DNA from: Ruminococcus sp. UNK.MGS-30
Lineage (GTDB): Bacteria; Bacillota; Clostridia; Oscillospirales; Ruminococcaceae
NCBI GenBank assembly: GCA_000980705.1
Contig: LBCK01000001.1
Coordinates: 1,046,565-1,110,564 of the forward strand
Reading direction: 5' to 3'
Length of the DNA: 64,000 nucleotides
The notes below the pieces were generated by a model, which was given only the letters and a program-made list of their open reading frames with translations, had not been told where the DNA came from and ran no database searches. Below, in pieces: positions 59,460-64,000 of this stretch. Position 1 is the stretch's first letter. The number at the start of each line of letters is the position of its first letter. Both the position numbers and the translations under genes were made by a program.

Positions 59460-61082
59460 TCAGTCGATTTTGCCGATGAAGCGGTAGTAGATTTCTACTT
59501 CCTGCTCACGGCTTCCGTCCTCGCCCTTGACAGCTTCGTGGACGGTTATTTTTTCAATTAGAGTGTTCAGAAGTTCGGCGGTCAGCTCCACAGGGTTGAC
59601 ATACTGTTTCATCAGGGCAATCCACTTTTCAGCATCCGCTGCGGTCTGTACGGCGGCTTCCATCGTTTCGTGAAGCTGTCTTATTTTTGTTTCAAGCTCC
59701 TTTTGCTCGTTCTGGTACTTCTCGGACAGCATATTGAAGTTATACTCGGTTATGCGTCCGGCAGACCAGTCCTCATACATTTTAGCAAACAGCCCGTCAA
59801 CCTCGGCTTTACGCTTCTCTGCCTTTTTCAGCTCCGCAGCCTGCTTTTTCTTCGCAGAGTTTCTTTCCCTGTCGCTGGCATTGAGCAGGCGTTTCAGCAG
59901 ATTGTCCTCGTCTTTCTGTGCCAGCATAGACCAGTATTGCAGTCTTGCAAGCACATAGGCATACAGTACATCATAGCGGATATAGTGCATGGAACACTGG
60001 CGTAATCCCTGCCCGTTCTTGCTGCAATGGTAGTACCCGTATGGGTTCTTATTCTGCTTGTTTTCCCCATAGGCTAAAGACCATCCGCAGTCTGCACATT
60101 TTATCAATCCTGCGAAAATCTGTGTCGTACCGTTTCTGCGTTTCCTGCGTCTGCTTGCAATCAGCTCCTGAACTTTTTGGAACACTTCTTCAGAAATGAT
60201 GGCTTCGTGGGTATTTTCCACACGATACCATTCTTCCTGCGGCTTCCGCACCTTTTTCTTGTTCTTGAATGAAATGTTGCTCTGCTTGTTGTGAATGCTG
60301 TGACCGATGTAGGTTTCCTCTTTCAAAATGCTCTTGACCTGTGCTATCGTCCACGCATAGGCTTTTTCTGCGGGCGCACCGGCGTAGATATTGGCGAAAG
60401 TCCCGTATCTTTCATAGTTCAGCCAGCCGGGGGTAGGTACTTTTTCCTCCACCAGAATCCGTGTAATGCTGGCGGCTCCACGCCCGTGTACAGCAAGGTC
60501 AAAAATCTTCTCTACAATCCAGCGTGTTTCCGGGTCGATCAGAAGATGACCTTTTTTGTCCGGGTCTTTTACATAGCCCAGCGGTGCATAGGCTCCATAG
60601 TGTGCGCCATTGGCAAATCTTGTGTGCATGGCAGCCTTGACCTTTTTGCTGGTCTGTCGGGCGTGCATTTCATTCAGGATGTTTAAGAACGGTGCAAGCT
60701 CGCTTTCTCCGTTGATGGTGTCCACATTGTCATTGATGGCAATGTAGCGTACTCCCTTGCTGGGGAAATAGATTTCCGTGTACTGACCGGTCAGGATATA
60801 GTTTCTTCCCAGACGGGATAAGTCCTTTGTGACAACGCAGTTGATTTTCCCGTCTTCGATGTCATCAATCATCCTTTGGAAACTTGGACGCTCGAAATTT
60901 GTCCCACTCCATCCGTCGTCAATGTACTCGTCTACAACGGTCAGCCCATGCTCTGCGGCATACTGTCTAAGCATCATGCGCTGGGTCTGGATACTGCCGC
61001 TTTCCCCCTGTAATTCATCGTCACGGCTCAATCTCAAATATAGTGCAGTGTTATAAATCGTTGTATTGTATGGTTGTTTCAC
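59460..61082 (-). CDS. Large serine recombinase (integrase of the mobile element)
   Basis: Protein of about 541 residues. The resolvase domain begins TALYLRLSRDDELQGESGSI with the catalytic Ser at about residue 19 and the GLTVVDEYIDDGWSGTNFERPSFQRMIDDIE and KDLSRLGRNY motifs. A recombinase domain (about 180-290) follows, then a zinc ribbon (CADCGWSL...YYHCSKNGQGLRQCSMHYIRYD, about 325-365) and a coiled coil (about 390-450). This is the TndX/TnpX-type enzyme that excises and integrates mobile elements. The start is the GTG at 61082 (MKQPYNTTIYNTALYL), with AAGGAGG upstream; the frame upstream is open to 61151. Its 3' end is next to the broken XRE gene, as expected for an integrase at an element end. 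Confidence 0.92.
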   Translation of the reverse strand: MKQPYNTTIYNTALYLRLSRDDELQGESGSIQTQRMMLRQYAAEHGLTVVDEYIDDGWSGTNFERPSFQRMIDDIEDGKINCVVTKDLSRLGRNYILTGQYTEIYFPSKGVRYIAINDNVDTINGESELAPFLNILNEMHARQTSKKVKAAMHTRFANGAHYGAYAPLGYVKDPDKKGHLLIDPETRWIVEKIFDLAVHGRGAASITRILVEEKVPTPGWLNYERYGTFANIYAGAPAEKAYAWTIAQVKSILKEETYIGHSIHNKQSNISFKNKKKVRKPQEEWYRVENTHEAIISEEVFQKVQELIASRRRKRRNGTTQIFAGLIKCADCGWSLAYGENKQNKNPYGYYHCSKNGQGLRQCSMHYIRYDVLYAYVLARLQYWSMLAQKDEDNLLKRLLNASDRERNSAKKKQAAELKKAEKRKAEVDGLFAKMYEDWSAGRITEYNFNMLSEKYQNEQKELETKIRQLHETMEAAVQTAADAEKWIALMKQYVNPVELTAELLNTLIEKITVHEAVKGEDGSREQEVEIYYRFIGKID

Positions 61083-61112
61083 GGTTAAAAATCCTCCTTC
61101 TAAAAGAAACAA

Positions 61113-61160
61113 CCCACGCTTATACAATACTCGCTGGTACAAGTATATCATAAGCGTGGG
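61113..61160 (-). promoter_or_regulatory. Long hairpin in the recombinase leader
   Basis: Perfect 11-bp inverted repeat CCCACGCTTAT (61113-61123) / ATAAGCGTGGG (61150-61160) with a 26-base loop, between the TnpW-like gene and the recombinase ribosome-binding site. It could sequester the leader, act as an operator or recombinase subsite. No T tract follows. Confidence 0.5.
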
Positions 61161-61189
61161 CTGATTGACAGTCGTTATTCCGTATTTTT

Positions 61190-61375
61190 TCAGGAAGCGG
61201 CGGCAGCGTGCTGGATCACATCTTCCAGCAGGCTGTCAAGCGGCTTCCCATCCTGTGCGAAATGCTCCGATACCTTGATACGGACTTTCCCCATGACAAA
61301 ATACTGGGTGCCGTCTTTTTCGGTAAGCAGGGTGCCGCTGTTTTTGTTATTGCTCTCGTTTTTGCTTTTTGCCAT
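61190..61375 (-). CDS. TnpW-like small transposon protein
   Basis: Protein of 61 residues: a Lys/Asn/Ser-rich start (MAKSKNESNNKNSG), then LLTEKDGTQYFVMGKVRIKVSEHFAQDGKPLDSLLEDVI. The pattern of a short beta pair followed by xVSEHFxxDGKxLxxLLEDVI resembles TnpW-type proteins found next to large serine recombinases in clostridial elements. Function unknown; an excision or DNA-binding accessory role is possible. GGAGGT precedes the ATG. Confidence 0.6.
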   Translation of the reverse strand: MAKSKNESNNKNSGTLLTEKDGTQYFVMGKVRIKVSEHFAQDGKPLDSLLEDVIQHAAAAS

Positions 61376-61450
61376 AGGCAGTTACCTCCATAAATGAAAT
61401 ATGCCCGACAAGGGAATGTCAGACAGGTGTACAGCCGCAGACTGTCTCCG

Positions 61451-61637
61451 TGTCAACCAAACCGTGTCAACCGGCAGAAAAGACTTTGAAAACAATCCAT
61501 AGGCGCTCTATTATTACTTTTTACTTTTTCTTTGATTTCTTGGTTGACATGGTTGACAAAGGAGAGAAATGCCCCAAATATCAGGCTTTTCCCCGTCAAC
61601 CGGCTGTCAACCAAAGCGTCAACCAAACTGTCAACCG
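61451..61637. repeat. Iteron-like cluster of TGTCAACCA repeats
   Basis: Nine-base words matching [TC]GTCAACC[AG] start at 61451, 61465, 61594, 61605, 61617 and 61629 on the plus strand. Two abutting inverse copies (TGGTTGACA twice) occupy 61541-61558, and one further inverse copy lies at 61719 inside the helicase gene. The last four plus-strand copies are spaced 11-12 bases apart, about one helical turn. The 270-base gap between the TnpW-like gene and the helicase gene contains no clear gene. The arrangement is that of iterons bound by a replication or partition protein. Confidence 0.6.
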
Positions 61638-61645
61638 GTGGCTTT

Positions 61646-63043
61646 TCAGAATGGAAGTTCCATTTGCCGGGCTTCTTCTTCCGTGATTTCCTGAAAACCG
61701 TCCCCCTCCGGCGGAGCTTGGTTGACACGCTCCCAGCCTTTTTGAGAACCGTATTTCTTATACCGCTTCGGGCTTTTGTAGGCTACCCAGCCCTGTATGA
61801 TGCCGCCCGCAATGCCGGTATTCATAATCTCGCAGATTGCCCGTGTCTCCCAGTCTGCCGGGGAATTTAAGTTCCCCAGCGCTTCCTCATAAAGCTGCTT
61901 GGAACATACCCTGTCGCCGGTGTAGTCCTCCAAATAGGCGTAGATCATGCCGGCCTGTGTGTCTTCCTGCATAAAGTCCTGCTGGTGGGCGTTCAGGTAT
62001 CGGTTCATTTCCATGCTGAATGACAGCTTATACTTCCCACTGCGATAAACCGTCATGGCTTCCGCCCACATCTGTTCGATATACGCCCTCGCCGCCGCTT
62101 CATCGTCCAGTATGTGAACCTCCGCCCGTTCCGGGTACACCGTCACGGGGAGAAAGCGCCGGTTGCCGGTGCGGTCACGGGGCAAAAAGTCCTGCCGGTT
62201 GGTCGTCCCTCCAAATACACATTGCCGCAGCCGGTCTGCCGGATGTGTCTCATACGGCACTTTGTAGGTTTCTTTCTGGCGGCTTAAGAATGACTTGATT
62301 TCCTCAATACTCTTGGCGTTGGCTGTGGCAATCATCTCCGACATCTCGATAATCCAATGCCCTTGCAGCTTGCGGTACACATTTTCATCGTCCAGCTTTT
62401 TCAAATCGTCTGAAAACCATTCGTCCCTGCCTGCCAGCAGCCGGAAAAAGGTAGATTTCCCGGCTCCCTGACCACCAACCAGACAGAGCATGACCTCAAA
62501 CTTGCTCCCCGGTCTGAATACCCGCCGGATGGCTCCCATCAGGAACAGTTTCAAGGCTTCATAGGTGTATTCGTCCGTATCGGCTCCCAGAAAGTGATGC
62601 AGGGCGTAACGGATGCGCTCTGTGCCGTCCCATTGCAGGCTGTTCAGGTAATCCCTGACTGGATGGTAGCGGTTTTCATTGGCAACAATCTTGATGGCGC
62701 TCTGCACCTTTTTCTCGCTGGTAAGCCCGTAATTTTCTTCCAGATACAAAAGCAGGTAGTTCATGTCCATGTCGGTCAGCGTGGTACTGGTGCGCTCCCA
62801 GCCCAGCGGCTTCACAATGTCAATCTGCTCCGTCAAAAGGTTCAGGCGCAGCGCCCCGCGAAACAGAGGGTCACGCTGGAACACCGTCAGGCAGTTTCGG
62901 ATGCTGTTCTTCACGCCGCCTTTCTGCGTCCCCTCTAATGTTTCCCGGATTTCTGCCGGTGTCTGCGCCGGTTCCATTGTGTCCATCGTCCTTTTGACCG
63001 CTTCCTGCGTTTCCGGCGGCAAGCTCTGAAATTCGCTGTTCAA
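61646..63043 (-). CDS. VapE-type helicase/primase-associated protein
   Basis: Protein of 465 residues. Walker A GGQGAGKST (about 190-198), a following LKKLDDENVYRKLQGHWIIEMSEM (Walker B-like acidic pair in IEMSE) and VFGGTTNRQDFLPRDRTGNRRFLPV (sensor 1/arginine finger region) place it in the virulence-associated E (VapE/superfamily 3-like) family common in phages and integrative elements. With the primase next to it, it likely unwinds and helps replicate the excised element. The start is the TTG at 63043 with AAGGAGGTG upstream, inside the 3' end of the primase gene; the two frames overlap by 173 bases. Confidence 0.88.
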   Translation of the reverse strand: MNSEFQSLPPETQEAVKRTMDTMEPAQTPAEIRETLEGTQKGGVKNSIRNCLTVFQRDPLFRGALRLNLLTEQIDIVKPLGWERTSTTLTDMDMNYLLLYLEENYGLTSEKKVQSAIKIVANENRYHPVRDYLNSLQWDGTERIRYALHHFLGADTDEYTYEALKLFLMGAIRRVFRPGSKFEVMLCLVGGQGAGKSTFFRLLAGRDEWFSDDLKKLDDENVYRKLQGHWIIEMSEMIATANAKSIEEIKSFLSRQKETYKVPYETHPADRLRQCVFGGTTNRQDFLPRDRTGNRRFLPVTVYPERAEVHILDDEAAARAYIEQMWAEAMTVYRSGKYKLSFSMEMNRYLNAHQQDFMQEDTQAGMIYAYLEDYTGDRVCSKQLYEEALGNLNSPADWETRAICEIMNTGIAGGIIQGWVAYKSPKRYKKYGSQKGWERVNQAPPEGDGFQEITEEEARQMELPF

Positions 63044-63611
63044 GCCGCAACACCTCCTTTCCCTGTGCGGCGATCAATGCCGCTTTTTCTTCTATTTCTC
63101 CGTATAACAAAATATCCAAAAGGTATTCTGTGTAGCTTATCCTCTGCAACGCTTCCACAAAAAGAGGATGCCAGATGGCATCCTGCGGCTGTGGGGCGTG
63201 TGCTGTTTTCCAATGCTCCAGCAGGCGCAGATAATCGCATAGCACCCGGAAACAATACCGTTCCGTTTCCTGAAATCTCTGCTCCGCTGATTTTTGTCGG
63301 GGCTGTGACCTGTTGTGACGCTTCCTATCTGGCGGCGCATTGCCGGATTTCTCATAGGAAACGCCGAAGTCCTCCGCAAGCCTGACCGCAGCTTCCCGTT
63401 TCCCCAATCCATGCAGCAAAGCGGCAAAGTCGATCACATCCCCGGAAGCCCCGCAGCCGAAGCAGTAAAAGCGGCTGTCCACTTTCATGCTGGGCGTGCG
63501 GTCATTGTGGAATGGACAGCAGACCATGCCGTTTCTCCCCACCCGGATTCCATAGAATGAAGCAGCCTGCCGGGTGGTAACAGACTGTTTCACCGCTTCA
63601 AATACATTCAA
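62871..63611 (-). CDS. CHC2 zinc-finger primase-like protein
   Basis: Protein of 246 residues. The CHC2 zinc finger of DnaG-type primases is complete: Cys32 and His35 in CCPFHNDRTPSMKV, Cys50 and Cys53 in FYCFGCGASGDVIDF. No TOPRIM catalytic domain is present, so it probably recognises the template for a separate catalytic partner. The remaining 190 residues are helical. The start is the TTG at 63611 with GGAGGT 5 bases upstream. The last about 58 codons overlap the start of the VapE gene in another frame; whether that tail matters is unclear. Confidence 0.85.
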   Translation of the reverse strand: MNVFEAVKQSVTTRQAASFYGIRVGRNGMVCCPFHNDRTPSMKVDSRFYCFGCGASGDVIDFAALLHGLGKREAAVRLAEDFGVSYEKSGNAPPDRKRHNRSQPRQKSAEQRFQETERYCFRVLCDYLRLLEHWKTAHAPQPQDAIWHPLFVEALQRISYTEYLLDILLYGEIEEKAALIAAQGKEVLRLEQRISELAAGNAGSGQKDDGHNGTGADTGRNPGNIRGDAERRREEQHPKLPDGVPA

Positions 63612-63658
63612 ATGCTACCTCCATAAAAATACTGGTAGCGGTAAAGCTGCCGGTTATA

Positions 63659-64000
63659 TCATAGCTCCATCTCATGTTTCTTTCTCTGTACTGCCTGTGG
63701 CTGCTCCCTCCGGCGCAGTGCGGTATCTACGGCGTTCTGCACCTGCCGTAGCCGTATGACTTCCTCCTGGAGTGGCTTGTGCTGCGGAGACAGTTCGGCA
63801 TACTCTGTTTTTAACTGTGCGTATTCCTGTTTCCATGCTTTCAGGGCAATGGGTTTTCCGTCCAGTTTTTCTTTCAAAATACGGCGGGCGGCATAAAACA
63901 GCCGTAACTCCGCATCGTGGGATGTTTCAAATTTCTCCCTCTGTTTCTTAAACTTGATATTGTTCAATTCCGTATGAACAGGTTTTAGCCGCTGGTAATT
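63659..64000 (-). CDS. Relaxase/mobilization protein, C-terminal fragment
   Basis: The minus-strand frame is open from the right edge to a stop at 63659, giving about 113 residues: NYQRLKPVHTELNNIKFKKQREKFETSHDAELRLFYAARRILKEKL (written in part), then a Lys/Gln/Glu-rich coiled stretch. The pattern (RLKPVHxEL, REKFExSHxxEL, FYAARRxL) is the C-terminal region of MobA/VirD2-type relaxases of clostridial integrative elements. The catalytic N-terminal domain is beyond the window. It indicates that the element is mobilizable or conjugative. Confidence 0.7.
   Translation of the reverse strand, partial: NYQRLKPVHTELNNIKFKKQREKFETSHDAELRLFYAARRILKEKLDGKPIALKAWKQEYAQLKTEYAELSPQHKPLQEEVIRLRQVQNAVDTALRRREQPQAVQRKKHEMEL

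Noticed and set aside
61453..61728. Small minus-strand frame with VDSLVDALVDS repeats
   Set aside because: The peptide repeat is explained by the TGTCAACCA DNA repeats; the frame overlaps the helicase gene and has no ribosome-binding site.

Overview
This window looks like chromosomal DNA of a fibre-degrading Ruminococcus-type Clostridium (Bacillota, Oscillospiraceae/Ruminococcaceae). The evidence is type I dockerin modules on two secreted leucine-rich-repeat proteins, a GH94 cellobiose-type phosphorylase, many BspA-type surface proteins, Gram-positive ribosome-binding sites (AGGAGG type), and near-consensus sigma-A promoters that almost all have 17-bp spacers. No rRNA, tRNA or CRISPR array was seen. 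The species is not claimed.

Layout. 1-6.7 kb: edge of an SDR gene, a GNAT acetyltransferase, a palindromic mobile-repeat relic, a membrane diguanylate cyclase, and a LolD/FtsX-type ABC pair divergent from its probable TetR regulator. The permease of that pair is doubly broken. 6.8-12.3 kb (minus strand): guaA, a small ABM-fold gene coupled to a YczE/YitT-like membrane protein, rodA, and yifB/comM. 12.5-20.7 kb: rpoB and rpoC with their own consensus promoter, not attached to ribosomal protein genes, followed by a tiny membrane protein. 20.7-22.8 kb: three-gene operon of unknown function. 23.0-32.4 kb: glmS, three consecutive membrane-anchored BspA-type LRR proteins, an ECF sigma factor, a DUF4179 anti-sigma-like protein, and a VanY-type carboxypeptidase. 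This reads like a cell-surface sensing and wall-remodelling locus. 32.5-41.2 kb: LRR-dockerin protein, a lipoprotein-size unknown, a GntR (YtrA-type)/ABC-2 transporter operon, trmO, the GH94 phosphorylase and enolase. 41.3-58.8 kb: AGCS amino-acid symporter, a bacterial PH-domain pair (YdbS/YdbT type), a mosaic LRR-dockerin gene with DNA-level repeats, a GH73-like wall hydrolase with wall-binding repeats, an HD/CmpB pair, a MarR-controlled heterodimeric ABC exporter, a YfhO-type giant membrane protein with a SHOCT tail, and a small membrane protein.

From about 59.45 kb to the right edge lies one end of an integrative/mobilizable element: large serine recombinase, TnpW-like protein, an iteron-like TGTCAACCA repeat cluster, a VapE-type helicase, a CHC2 zinc-finger primase and the C-terminus of a relaxase. 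It abuts a decapitated XRE regulator, which suggests the left attachment boundary. Three families of intergenic inverted-repeat elements, the broken ABC permease and the surface-protein/ECF locus are the most unusual signals.
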